Positions 33,703-41,768 of a stretch of DNA of 44,359 nt are shown here, piece by piece. Under the pieces are notes generated by a model, which was not told the DNA's origin, searched no databases, and saw only the letters and a program-made list of their open reading frames with translations. The position numbers and the translations under genes were made by a program. Source of the DNA: Alphaproteobacteria bacterium (GTDB taxonomy: Bacteria; Pseudomonadota; Alphaproteobacteria; Rs-D84); contig JAKSTF010000006.1 of assembly GCA_024402715.1 (NCBI GenBank), forward strand, positions 1-44,359, written 5' to 3'. How positions within the stretch are numbered: the stretch's first letter is position 1; the number at the start of each line of letters is the position of its first letter.

Positions 33703-34473
33703 TTATTTCGCAACATAGCAATCCAGACCATCAGATTTTGCGTTGCGACAAAAACCATTTGCCAATTCCGAAGTTTGGAACGCAATACGTAATCTGTGTG
33801 TTGTATTGCCATTTGGCAAACGTGCGGCCAATATTACAAATTGTTTATCTTGCAACAAGCTTGCATGTGATGAACGCATTTGACGTCCTGCATTTTCTGC
33901 TGCCGCGTGGGTGCTGTATGAACCAAACTGAACATACCAAGAACCGTTTGACGCCTTAACTGTTTTCTGTGTTGTTGTAGTTTTCGTTGTTTTCACAACT
34001 GGTTTAGTCACAGTTTTTTCTGGGTTAAACGTAACATTTTTACGTTCTTCGACAACACGAACTGGAACACCTGTATCTTCTGTTGTAACAACTGGTTTTG
34101 AAACAGTCTTTTCCTGTACATTTTGTGTATTTGTTTCAACCGCTTTGTTATCCACAGGTTTCACCGGTACTTTATCAGTCGCTACGGTATCTGTTGTTTC
34201 TTTATTTTCTGGCATCGGTTGAACTGTTGGCAAATTATCCCCATCAATTACAACAGCCGGCGCATCCAAATCAACCTGCATAGAAGACGATGAATCGCCA
34301 CCAATTGTTCGAACAATAATATACGTCGCCAAAACAATAACCCCTAAACCAACACCCAGCAATAACCATGGTTTCTTAGGCCGTGGCGTTGAAAATGGTG
34401 TCGCATCTGGCAATACGTCCAAAGACGTATCATCGTCCAAATCTAATAAATCTAAATTGTTATCTTCATTCAT
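33703..34473 (-). CDS. SPOR-domain membrane protein
   Basis: 256 residues: acidic cytoplasmic N-terminus, one membrane helix (about 35-55), a Thr/Val/Lys/Pro-rich periplasmic linker, and a SPOR domain (about 178-256) starting SWYVQFGSYSTHAAAE. SPOR domains bind denuded glycan at the septum, as in FtsN and DedD. The start has a GGAGGG site. It could be the FtsN-like divisome protein of this organism. Confidence 0.85.
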   Translation of the reverse strand: MNEDNNLDLLDLDDDTSLDVLPDATPFSTPRPKKPWLLLGVGLGVIVLATYIIVRTIGGDSSSSMQVDLDAPAVVIDGDNLPTVQPMPENKETTDTVATDKVPVKPVDNKAVETNTQNVQEKTVSKPVVTTEDTGVPVRVVEERKNVTFNPEKTVTKPVVKTTKTTTTQKTVKASNGSWYVQFGSYSTHAAAENAGRQMRSSHASLLQDKQFVILAARLPNGNTTHRLRIAFQTSELANGFCRNAKSDGLDCYVAK

Positions 34474-34506
34474 AGAATCCCTCCGTTAATTGTTAGTTAT
34501 GCTTGT

Positions 34507-34535
34507 ATTATACCATAAAAAATACCATATAACAA
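34507..34535 (-). promoter_or_regulatory. Promoter of the SPOR-tatA operon
   Basis: On the minus strand TTGTTA, 17 bases, TATAAT, ending 34 bases before the start. It overlaps the hairpin of the upstream lipoprotein gene. Confidence 0.65.
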
Positions 34536-34549
34536 ACGTCATATGGTAT
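34516..34549 (-). terminator. Terminator of the small lipoprotein gene
   Basis: Stem ATACCATAT / ATATGGTAT with a 10-base loop, followed on the minus strand by TTTTT. Confidence 0.55.
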
Positions 34550-34560
34550 ATTTTTTCGTT

Positions 34561-34701
34561 TTATTTCGGCATATTACCAAAATTTGGTGGGACAATTAAC
34601 TTATGATTTTCTGCAACAACTGGTTCTGTTTCACATTTACCAACACACCCAGACAAAAATGGAAAAACTGCAAGCATTAATAACAATATTATTTTTTTCA
34701 T
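34561..34701 (-). CDS. Small lipoprotein, 46 residues
   Basis: Only 46 residues. A lipoprotein signal ends in LSGC (Cys19), leaving a 28-residue mature peptide with a second Cys and an ending LIVPPNFGNMP. That ending resembles the PLxxPPxF segment of the alphaproteobacterial DUF3035/BamF-type lipoproteins, of which this could be a minimal version. The start has an AAAGGA site 8 bases away. It lies between thrS and the SPOR operon on the same strand. Confidence 0.75.
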   Translation of the reverse strand: MKKIILLLMLAVFPFLSGCVGKCETEPVVAENHKLIVPPNFGNMPK

Positions 34702-34735
34702 ATTTTTTATCCTTTAACCTTTTTTATAATTTGTA

Positions 34736-34758
34736 TATGGCGTGTGCAACACGCCATA
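34736..34758 (-). other. Perfect hairpin downstream of thrS
   Basis: TATGGCGTGT / ACACGCCATA with loop GCA lies 8 bases beyond the thrS stop. No T run follows on the minus strand, so it is a weak terminator or a processing signal. Confidence 0.5.
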
Positions 34759-34765
34759 CCATTTA

Positions 34766-36499
34766 TTATTTAGGCATTTTTACAGATTCTGCCATTTGTG
34801 TTACGAATTCTGCCATTGAAATGTTTTCCTGGGTTGCATTTCCCAAACGACGCAAAGTAACTGTTTTATCAGCCGCTTCTTTATCACCAACAACGGCAAT
34901 TATTGGTGTTTTTGCCAATGACAATTCACGTATTTTGTAATTAACCTTTTCATCACGTAAATCTGCACGTGCATAAACACCAGCATTACGCAATGCATCA
35001 ACTATTTCCAATGCATAATCACGTTGTTTTTCTGAAATTGGGGTAACAACAACTGGTTCTGGGCTTAACCACAACGGTAAATTACCACCCGTTGATTCTA
35101 ATAATACCCCCATAAAGCGTTCTATTGAACCCAAAATTGCACGATGTAACATAATTGGCCGATGTTTTTCACCATCTTCGCCGATATAATTTAAATCAAA
35201 ACGTTCCGGTAAATTCATATCCAACTGAACCGTTCCACATTGCCATGTACGCCCAATTGAATCTTTTAAATGGCATTCTATTTTTGGTCCATAAAAGGCA
35301 CCTTCGTGTTCGGCAATTTCATATTCAATACCAATTGAATCCAATGCTTGTTTTAATGCATCTTCGGCAATATCCCAAATTTCGTCTGTTCCGATACGGA
35401 ATTCAGATAAAGGTCGTGTTGCCAATTTCATAAATATTTTGTTAAAACCAAATGTATTATAAATATCAACTACAAAGTGCAATAAACTAACAACTTCGTC
35501 TTTCAATTGTTCTTCGGTACAGAAAACATGTGCATCATCCTGGGTAAATTCACGAACCCGCATTAATCCAGCCAAGCCCCCCGCGGCCTCATACCGATTA
35601 ACTTTACCAAATTCAGCCAAATACATTGGTAAATCTTTATATGACTTAATCCCTTGGCCAAACACCAACATTCCCCCTGGACAAGACATCGGCTTTACAC
35701 AAAACGTTTTACCATCTTGGGTTTTACCAGAATAATTATGTTCACCATATTTTGCCCAATGTCCGCTGCGTTCCCACAAACATCTGTCCATAACAGACGG
35801 TGTCGATATTTCCAAATACCCCGCACGTTCTTGACGCATACGGATATAATCTATCAATTTGCGATAAATTTTATACCCCTTGTCGTGCCAAAACACCGCA
35901 CCCGGTGCATATTCTGGTTCAAAATGGAATAAATCCATATCGCGTCCCAACTTACGATTATCGCGCTGGGCGGCTTCAGCCATCATTTTTAAATGTGCAT
36001 CTAAATCTTCTTTGGATGCAAATGCATCAACATATATGCGTTGCAACATTTTATTTTTTGCATCACCCTTCCAATAAGCACCCGCAACGCTGCGAATTTT
36101 AAATCCATCACGTGGCAAATCCTTAGACGTATCAACGTGCGGTCCGCGGCACAAATCTGTAAAATCGCGAAATTTATATACAGACAAAGCAGCACCGGCT
36201 GCATCATATTCATTTAACCATTCTGTTTTATACGGTTGGTCTGCGAATAATTCTTTGGCCTGTTCCAATGTAACATCACGTTGTTCAAAACGTCCATTTG
36301 ATTTGATTAATTCACGCATTTCCCGTTCAATTTTTTCAAAATCTTCTTCAGAAAATCTGTGTTCTGTATCAAAATCATAATAAAAACCATTTTCAATTGC
36401 AGGACCGCCCGCAAATTTAACATCTGGATACATTTTTTGTATCGCAGCCGCCATAACATGTGCCAACGAATGACGAATCGTTTCAATTGGATAAGACAT
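34766..36499 (-). CDS. thrS: Threonyl-tRNA synthetase without TGS domain
   Basis: 577 residues against about 640 in E. coli. It starts directly in the editing domain (RHSLAHVMA, His10 and His14) and an in-frame stop lies two codons upstream, so the N-terminal TGS domain is absent and not merely missed. The class II core is intact with MSCPGGMLVF (zinc Cys), RVREFTQDDAHVFC and ARPLSEFRIG, and the anticodon-binding domain ends the protein. It charges tRNA-Thr and should still edit Ser-tRNA(Thr). Confidence 0.95.
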   Translation of the reverse strand: MSYPIETIRHSLAHVMAAAIQKMYPDVKFAGGPAIENGFYYDFDTEHRFSEEDFEKIEREMRELIKSNGRFEQRDVTLEQAKELFADQPYKTEWLNEYDAAGAALSVYKFRDFTDLCRGPHVDTSKDLPRDGFKIRSVAGAYWKGDAKNKMLQRIYVDAFASKEDLDAHLKMMAEAAQRDNRKLGRDMDLFHFEPEYAPGAVFWHDKGYKIYRKLIDYIRMRQERAGYLEISTPSVMDRCLWERSGHWAKYGEHNYSGKTQDGKTFCVKPMSCPGGMLVFGQGIKSYKDLPMYLAEFGKVNRYEAAGGLAGLMRVREFTQDDAHVFCTEEQLKDEVVSLLHFVVDIYNTFGFNKIFMKLATRPLSEFRIGTDEIWDIAEDALKQALDSIGIEYEIAEHEGAFYGPKIECHLKDSIGRTWQCGTVQLDMNLPERFDLNYIGEDGEKHRPIMLHRAILGSIERFMGVLLESTGGNLPLWLSPEPVVVTPISEKQRDYALEIVDALRNAGVYARADLRDEKVNYKIRELSLAKTPIIAVVGDKEAADKTVTLRRLGNATQENISMAEFVTQMAESVKMPK

Positions 36500-36543
36500 A
36501 ATTTAACCTTTTATGATTTTAAGTTTATTTTTGATTTGTTTAA

Positions 36544-36571
36544 TTATTACACGACGCGAAAAAAACCGCAA
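36544..36571 (-). promoter_or_regulatory. Promoter of thrS
   Basis: On the minus strand TTGCGG, 16 bases, TAATAA. A hairpin ACCCC / GGGGT at 36582-36595 lies just upstream. No T-box elements are seen in the short leader. Confidence 0.45.
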
Positions 36572-36675
36572 TAGAATTTACACCCCCGCCGGGGTTGTAG
36601 TTGCTGTAAAAATCAATAAATATCGTCTCATATTCAACTGGCTATTTTAATTTTTTTTTCCAAAAAGTCAAAATA

Positions 36676-36888
36676 TTATTTTTTATCAATTGTGTTTATG
36701 TTTTGCAAAATCCATACACGCAATGCAGATGATAGATTTCGTTTATCACGCGTTTTATCAATTTCACAAATAATTGTCGCCACCGAGACACAACGCTGCA
36801 ATGCGATTTCATGCAATGCAGATATAAATTCCGGTTCTAATGAAATACTGGTTCGATGTCCCGATAAAGATACGGATAATTTATTCAT
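36676..36888 (-). CDS. Ribbon-helix-helix protein (RHH_4 family)
   Basis: 70 residues from ATG 36888 with a GGAAAG site in the end of the previous gene. The pattern GHRTSISLEPEFISALHEIA, then SVATIICEID and NLSSALRVWILQ, is the alphaproteobacterial RHH_4 domain, usually a small DNA-binding protein. It is the last gene of a four-gene operon. Confidence 0.8.
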   Translation of the reverse strand: MNKLSVSLSGHRTSISLEPEFISALHEIALQRCVSVATIICEIDKTRDKRNLSSALRVWILQNINTIDKK

Positions 36889-36893
36889 ATTTT

Positions 36894-37325
36894 TTACTTT
36901 CCAACCGCCAAACAATCTGTTATTACACGAAAAACGTCATCATATTTACGTAACACATCAAATGTTACATTATCCAACATTTGATACGTGCCGAACGCAT
37001 CAAACGCAAATAAAAATAAATCGTTGCGACCAAATACGGTCAAACCATGCATTTTTTTTATTGATTTCATTTCTTGATTTATATCCCCCAAACATGGCAC
37101 AGGAAATACCAGCCCACGTTCAATTTGTTTTGGGCCAAAAATATACGCACTGCCAAAATTCATTCCACCTGTAACAGAATACAATTCTGAAATTGCATTC
37201 GGTAATATTGCCGCATCAATTTGTTGTAAAAATAAATTAACATTAATTATATCCTGAGGCATCACCGCGGGTGCAACAGATACCCCACGAGATTTCATTA
37301 TTGAAATAAATTCATCACACGTCAT
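36894..37325 (-). CDS. Unknown protein, possibly SMI1/KNR4 (SUKH)-like
   Basis: 143 residues from ATG 37325. The run LPNAISELYSVTGGMNFGSAYIFGP and LTVFGRNDLFLFAFDAFG has the spacing of SUKH-fold proteins, which end with an aromatic/Gly-rich core, but the match is by eye only. No signal peptide. Tightly packed with its neighbours (14 and 6 bp). SUKH proteins often act as immunity or binding proteins; here that would be speculation. Confidence 0.6.
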   Translation of the reverse strand: MTCDEFISIMKSRGVSVAPAVMPQDIINVNLFLQQIDAAILPNAISELYSVTGGMNFGSAYIFGPKQIERGLVFPVPCLGDINQEMKSIKKMHGLTVFGRNDLFLFAFDAFGTYQMLDNVTFDVLRKYDDVFRVITDCLAVGK

Positions 37326-37338
37326 TTTCACATCGTAC

Positions 37339-37836
37339 CTACATACCACGGGCCATATTCATACCAATTTGCGTCATCCGATCTTCAGTTGAATTTCCAC
37401 CTTCACCGCCACCGCCGGTATGTGTTGATATATATACCTTTTTTGCTGGATTCGGCATCCATATTGCATCATTACCCGTTTGTTCAATTATAAAACGATC
37501 TAAATTTTGCGAATTTGGGAATGTCCAGCACAAAAACATATTATCTACTTCAACCTTCCCCCCCCATATCAAAGGTATACGGAAACGTATTGATGTATTT
37601 TCTGGCAAATTTCGTCCCATTAATAAATCCATAAACGCATCCTGCGATAAATTCATAAACGCCAATGTTTCTATAGAATCGTCCAACGAACACATAAACT
37701 GTCGACGCGTTTCACGATACCCCGAAAACCAATCCGATGGTACATTCACAACATTTGGTGCAACCAAAACAATCGGCATATCGTCCATATGCATGCTTTT
37801 CAAACGTTGTTCTGCAAAATCTTGTGACCATTGCAT
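37339..37836 (-). CDS. Unknown 165-residue cytoplasmic protein
   Basis: 165 residues without membrane segments. It has an aromatic-rich middle (FRIPLIWGGKVEVDNMF) and a Gly-rich stretch THTGGGGEGGN near the end. No family recognised. Two bp downstream of the membrane-protein gene and upstream of the SUKH-like gene, so it belongs to the same operon and perhaps the same complex. Confidence 0.6.
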   Translation of the reverse strand: MQWSQDFAEQRLKSMHMDDMPIVLVAPNVVNVPSDWFSGYRETRRQFMCSLDDSIETLAFMNLSQDAFMDLLMGRNLPENTSIRFRIPLIWGGKVEVDNMFLCWTFPNSQNLDRFIIEQTGNDAIWMPNPAKKVYISTHTGGGGEGGNSTEDRMTQIGMNMARGM

Positions 37837-37838
37837 AA

Positions 37839-38750
37839 TTATATTTTACCTATGTAATTTAACACCGTATCAATATATTGCGAGTATGCATCAAAATTTT
37901 CTGTATCTTCTGTAATCGGATTTTTATGTTCACCAATATAACTGGATAATTCGTCCAACGTATTAAACACCAAAACATCCTGTGCACGATTTCCAAAATC
38001 TGTTGATGCGACAACAAAACAATTCATATTTATCTGAACATCTTCCAGGGTATCTATGAATATATTTTGAAATTTATCGGCAATTTTTTTCACGGTTTCT
38101 GTATCTGTGTCAACTGCACCTAACCAGAAAACTTCGTCCTGACCAATTGCAACAAATGGGGACAGGCCAGCAATTACCGGTGTTTTTTTTACAATATAGC
38201 CTGCATTTTCAAATGCGGTTTCAATTTCTGGGTATGTTCTAATAACATTTTTTCTGTCTGTTGATAACACAGGCATTGGTTGGGGGGCAATATTGTGTTG
38301 CACATTAACATTATTATGCACCATCATACCAACGTTTGGACGGGGGGGGCGCAGTGCCGCAGATGGGGCACGTGCTGAAATAGAATTATCCATTTCATTT
38401 TTTTTAAGTATTGGCTCTTTATCTTTTTCAATATTTTCTTTTTCGGCATCTTTGCCCGCCATACCAATTGCAGATCGTGAAACGGGTGATGCAGCCATAT
38501 GTATATAACGACGGCGTGGGGCCAACAAAACATACAAACCGACAAATGTTATGACAAATACGCATACTAACGATATGTAAAATATGGGGTGTATCCGAAC
38601 TTGTGTTGCCTGCAAGGCGGCCAAATATTCCCAATGTGATACAGATAATATATTAAACCCAAATTTGATATTAAACCAAAAACAAGTCCCCAACGTAACC
38701 GCCAGCAACCACAAAATACAAATTAAAAAATAATCTATTCTTTTTTTCAT
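37839..38750 (-). CDS. Unknown membrane protein with two N-terminal helices
   Basis: 303 residues. Two membrane helices (about 8-28 and 56-78) are followed by a basic, disordered linker with PRPNVG and NNVNVQHN, and a C-terminal alpha/beta domain (about 170-303) beginning YPEIETAFENAGYIVKK. The layout fits a membrane anchor with a cytoplasmic sensor or binding domain. First gene of the four-gene operon. Family not recognised. Confidence 0.6.
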   Translation of the reverse strand: MKKRIDYFLICILWLLAVTLGTCFWFNIKFGFNILSVSHWEYLAALQATQVRIHPIFYISLVCVFVITFVGLYVLLAPRRRYIHMAASPVSRSAIGMAGKDAEKENIEKDKEPILKKNEMDNSISARAPSAALRPPRPNVGMMVHNNVNVQHNIAPQPMPVLSTDRKNVIRTYPEIETAFENAGYIVKKTPVIAGLSPFVAIGQDEVFWLGAVDTDTETVKKIADKFQNIFIDTLEDVQINMNCFVVASTDFGNRAQDVLVFNTLDELSSYIGEHKNPITEDTENFDAYSQYIDTVLNYIGKI

Positions 38751-38763
38751 TTCGTTTCAATTA

Positions 38764-38779
38764 TATCATATTTATGATA
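38764..38779. promoter_or_regulatory. Inverted repeat between divergent genes
   Basis: TATCATA-TT-TATGATA is centred in the 43-bp space between starts at 38750 (minus) and 38794 (plus). It gives a -10-like TATGAT in both directions and may be a shared operator/promoter. Confidence 0.35.
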
Positions 38780-38793
38780 AAGTAAAAAGTGCA

Positions 38794-39498
38794 ATGATTA
38801 TATCAAACGACATTATTTATCAAATACGTAATAATATTTCTTTGTGGTGCGACGATCTGATTGACGGGCCGGATTTGGCCGTATGTACAGAATTTGCCAC
38901 ACGTGAAAATATAGATATCATATCTGTTTCCCCCGATCGGGTTTCTATGTTGTGGCCATGGGTGGAAAAAACAAATATAAAAATTGCAACCAGATTATAT
39001 TTATCTTCAAAATCAGATTGTAATACATCTGATCGCATTACAGATATTGCCAAACGTATAAACACTGTATTTAAATTTGGTGCAGATATTGTACAGGTTT
39101 TCATAAAAATGTCTGATTTTGATGAATTTATTACAAAAATTCGTCCTGTATACGATGATTTGTTTTTTAATCACAGATTATCAATTGCTGTTGATATTAA
39201 TGAAATTGAATCCGTTGATTGGGAAAATTTTTATCAACGCATAGAAAACATTGGGGCGCAATCATTATTATTTAAATTTCCCACAACCACCGGAAATGAT
39301 TCTGATTTTATTGGTCGGATGTATGCAGCATTAAACAATTATCAAACAACATTTAATTTTGATATACATGCGCTAATTAATGGTAATTTAATCCAGGCCG
39401 AACAATTGTTTCGTTTAACAGAACTAATACAACCACAAATTTTACCAAATATGCGTTTTTTCATAAATTGGCAAACAGAAATGTTCAAATTAAGTTAA
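38794..39498 (+). CDS. Unknown TIM-barrel-like protein, perhaps a distant DeoC relative
   Basis: 234 residues, no signal peptide. The order of segments PDLAVCTEF, NIKIATRLYLS, FKFGADIVQVFI, LSIAVDINEI, AQSLLFKFPTTTGND and an Ala-rich helix recalls deoxyribose-phosphate aldolase (gradients of GAD, KvilE and fvKTSTG), but the match is weak and the Schiff-base lysine motif KTST is replaced by FKFPTTTG. Treat as a fold guess only. Its stop overlaps the trmB stop by 4 bp (convergent). Confidence 0.55.
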   Translation: MIISNDIIYQIRNNISLWCDDLIDGPDLAVCTEFATRENIDIISVSPDRVSMLWPWVEKTNIKIATRLYLSSKSDCNTSDRITDIAKRINTVFKFGADIVQVFIKMSDFDEFITKIRPVYDDLFFNHRLSIAVDINEIESVDWENFYQRIENIGAQSLLFKFPTTTGNDSDFIGRMYAALNNYQTTFNFDIHALINGNLIQAEQLFRLTELIQPQILPNMRFFINWQTEMFKLS

Positions 39499-40124
39499 CG
39501 ATTTTCCAATATTAAATATTTTGGTGTTGTTGTTTGTGCCATATTTTTATTCTGATAGCGTGTTTGGATTACATCCAAATCTGCAATAGTGGTATTTAAT
39601 ACGGTACGTGCCGCCTGTGCGACAATCCAATCAAAATATTCCCAATGATCCGTTCCAATTATAATTTGACCATTTGGGGATAAACATTTGCCCAACAATG
39701 TTAAAAAATCTGCATTTAACAGACGACGTTTTTCGTGCTTTGCCTTGGGCCATGGATCTGGATGCAAAACCCAAATTTGTTTATATAACGAATCGTTTTG
39801 ACAAAACAAATCACGAACATCATCCGCCCAAACACGTATATTTTTATATTCGTCCAAAATATTATTATCCGCGTCGCATATTGCAGACATTAAACTGGCC
39901 ACACCATTGACAAATGGTTCGGCCCCAACAATAATTTTATCTGGATTTTCCCGGGCCAATAAACGCAAATGTTCCCCTGCACCAAAACCAATTTCCAAAA
40001 CAGCATTTTCAATTTTACCACTTGGACAAATATTTGGCAAAACAGATTCAATTAACGCATTTTGACGTGCGGATAATTTTTTGCCATGACGGCGTCCGAA
40101 TGTTCTTATTACTTGTTTTTCCAT
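39495..40124 (-). CDS. trmB: TrmB, tRNA (guanine-46-N7)-methyltransferase
   Basis: 209 residues. AdoMet motif I VLEIGFGAGEH (41-51), acidic motif AEPF, and the TrmB signature VLHPDPWPKAKHEKRRLL. It methylates G46 in the variable loop of several tRNAs. Starts with RTFGRRHGKKLS, typical of the family. Lies between the TIM-barrel gene (convergent) and gltX (divergent). Confidence 0.94.
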   Translation of the reverse strand: MEKQVIRTFGRRHGKKLSARQNALIESVLPNICPSGKIENAVLEIGFGAGEHLRLLARENPDKIIVGAEPFVNGVASLMSAICDADNNILDEYKNIRVWADDVRDLFCQNDSLYKQIWVLHPDPWPKAKHEKRRLLNADFLTLLGKCLSPNGQIIIGTDHWEYFDWIVAQAARTVLNTTIADLDVIQTRYQNKNMAQTTTPKYLILENR

Positions 40125-40140
40125 ATATTTAGTATAGAAT
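40113..40140 (+). promoter_or_regulatory. Possible promoter of gltX
   Basis: TTGTTT, 16 bases, TAGAAT, overlapping the start of trmB and ending 28 bases before gltX. Confidence 0.3.
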
Positions 40141-40168
40141 TGAATTCACAATAATACAAGGATATAAA

Positions 40169-41746
40169 ATGCGTAATGGTTTAGGAAAAGATTTAATTGC
40201 CCGCGTATTGGGTGGGGCACCAAAATATACATTAGAACAGTTAGAGGAAAAATTTCCACCACGTGATTTACCAGACGGGGCGTTTGTTACACGTTTTGCC
40301 CCCAGCCCAACCGGTTTTATGCATTTGGGGGGATTGTATGGATCATTGATTGATTATAAATTGGCCCAACAAACGGGTGGAATATTTTATTTACGTATCG
40401 AAGATACAGATACCAAGCGTGAGGTTAAAGAAGCCGTAGATATTATAATTAATTCGATGCAACGTTTTGGTTTTAAATACAATAACGATGAAAAATACGG
40501 TCCATATTATCAGTCAATGCGCAAAGATGTTTATCATTCCGTTGTGGCGGATTTATTGGCACGTGGTCTGGCATATCCATGTTTTATGACATCGGCTGAT
40601 ATTGATGCAATTCGTGCACACCAAAATGCGGCGGGTATTGCCACCGGTATATACGGCGAATTTGCACGGGATCGTGATTTAACAGACGATGAAATTATTG
40701 CACATTTGGATAATGGGGATACACCGACAATCCGGTTATATTCAACAGGAAATGCGGAACAAAAAATTTTCTGCAAAGATGCGGTACGTGGTTCCATTGG
40801 ATTTCCAGAAAACAACGAAGATTTTGTTTTGATTAAATCCAATGACGGTTTACCCACATATCATTTTGCACATTTATGTGACGATCATTTTATGCGGACG
40901 ACCCACGTTGTCCGTGGCGAAGAATGGTTACCTTCATTTCCAAAGCATATTCAATTATTTCGTATGATGGGCTGGACACCACCGCTGTATATTCATACAT
41001 CAACATTGGATAAAATTGATATTGATACCGGCAAACAACGCAAATTATCCAAGCGCAAAGATCCAGAGGCGAATGTTGCGTATTTTATTCAAGACGGTTG
41101 GCCAATGGATGCGGTTATTGAATATTTGGGAAATATTATTGCATCGGGGTACGAAGATGCAAAAATCAAAGGGATGGTAAAAACATTTTGGGATTATGAA
41201 TTAAACCCCAAAAAAATTCCTATGTCTGGTTCATTATTTGATATGAAAAAATTAGAATGGTGGGCCAAGGAATATATTGCCACAATGCCGGTTGATGAAT
41301 TGGTCCAATCAGTAACCGATTGGGCACATGAATTTGACAAAGAATGGACAGAACGTATTGATAAAAATCCGGAATATTTAAAAAACATTTTGGCAATCGA
41401 GCGTGATAATCCGAAACGGATTCGTAAGGATTTTGTTACATGGCGTCAAACATTGAATGAAATTGCATATTTTTGGGATGAATTATTAAATGCAAATACC
41501 TCTTTTGCATTTAATTCGGATATATTAAATGCATTTATTGAATCATTTACTATCAATGACGACAAGGATACTTGGTGGGGAAAAATTGTCGAAATTGCAA
41601 ATAAATTTGGGGTAAAAAATGGGGATGTAGCAATGCAATTACGTGTTGCGATGTCGGGACGTACAAATACACCAGATTTGTATTCAATTATGCAGGTAAT
41701 GGGACAGTCACGCGTTATTGAACGTATAAAAATGGCATTAAATTAA
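40169..41746 (+). CDS. gltX: Glutamyl-tRNA synthetase, N-terminally extended type
   Basis: 525 residues. FAPSPTGFMHLGG (43-55) holds the class I HIGH-type motif and RKLSKRKDPEAN the KMSKS-type motif. About 40 residues (YTLEQLEEKFPPRDLPDGA) precede the catalytic core, an extension I associate with a GluRS form common in Clostridia, not with the usual alphaproteobacterial enzyme of about 470 residues. With gatCAB present it may be non-discriminating and also charge tRNA-Gln. An AAGGA site precedes the ATG. Confidence 0.92.
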   Translation: MRNGLGKDLIARVLGGAPKYTLEQLEEKFPPRDLPDGAFVTRFAPSPTGFMHLGGLYGSLIDYKLAQQTGGIFYLRIEDTDTKREVKEAVDIIINSMQRFGFKYNNDEKYGPYYQSMRKDVYHSVVADLLARGLAYPCFMTSADIDAIRAHQNAAGIATGIYGEFARDRDLTDDEIIAHLDNGDTPTIRLYSTGNAEQKIFCKDAVRGSIGFPENNEDFVLIKSNDGLPTYHFAHLCDDHFMRTTHVVRGEEWLPSFPKHIQLFRMMGWTPPLYIHTSTLDKIDIDTGKQRKLSKRKDPEANVAYFIQDGWPMDAVIEYLGNIIASGYEDAKIKGMVKTFWDYELNPKKIPMSGSLFDMKKLEWWAKEYIATMPVDELVQSVTDWAHEFDKEWTERIDKNPEYLKNILAIERDNPKRIRKDFVTWRQTLNEIAYFWDELLNANTSFAFNSDILNAFIESFTINDDKDTWWGKIVEIANKFGVKNGDVAMQLRVAMSGRTNTPDLYSIMQVMGQSRVIERIKMALN

Positions 41747-41768
41747 TATTATAAAAAGGAAAAAAATA

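Noticed and set aside
36500..36675. T-box or threonine attenuator in the thrS leader
   Set aside because: The leader is short and shows only one small hairpin; no T-box core or run of Thr codons is visible.
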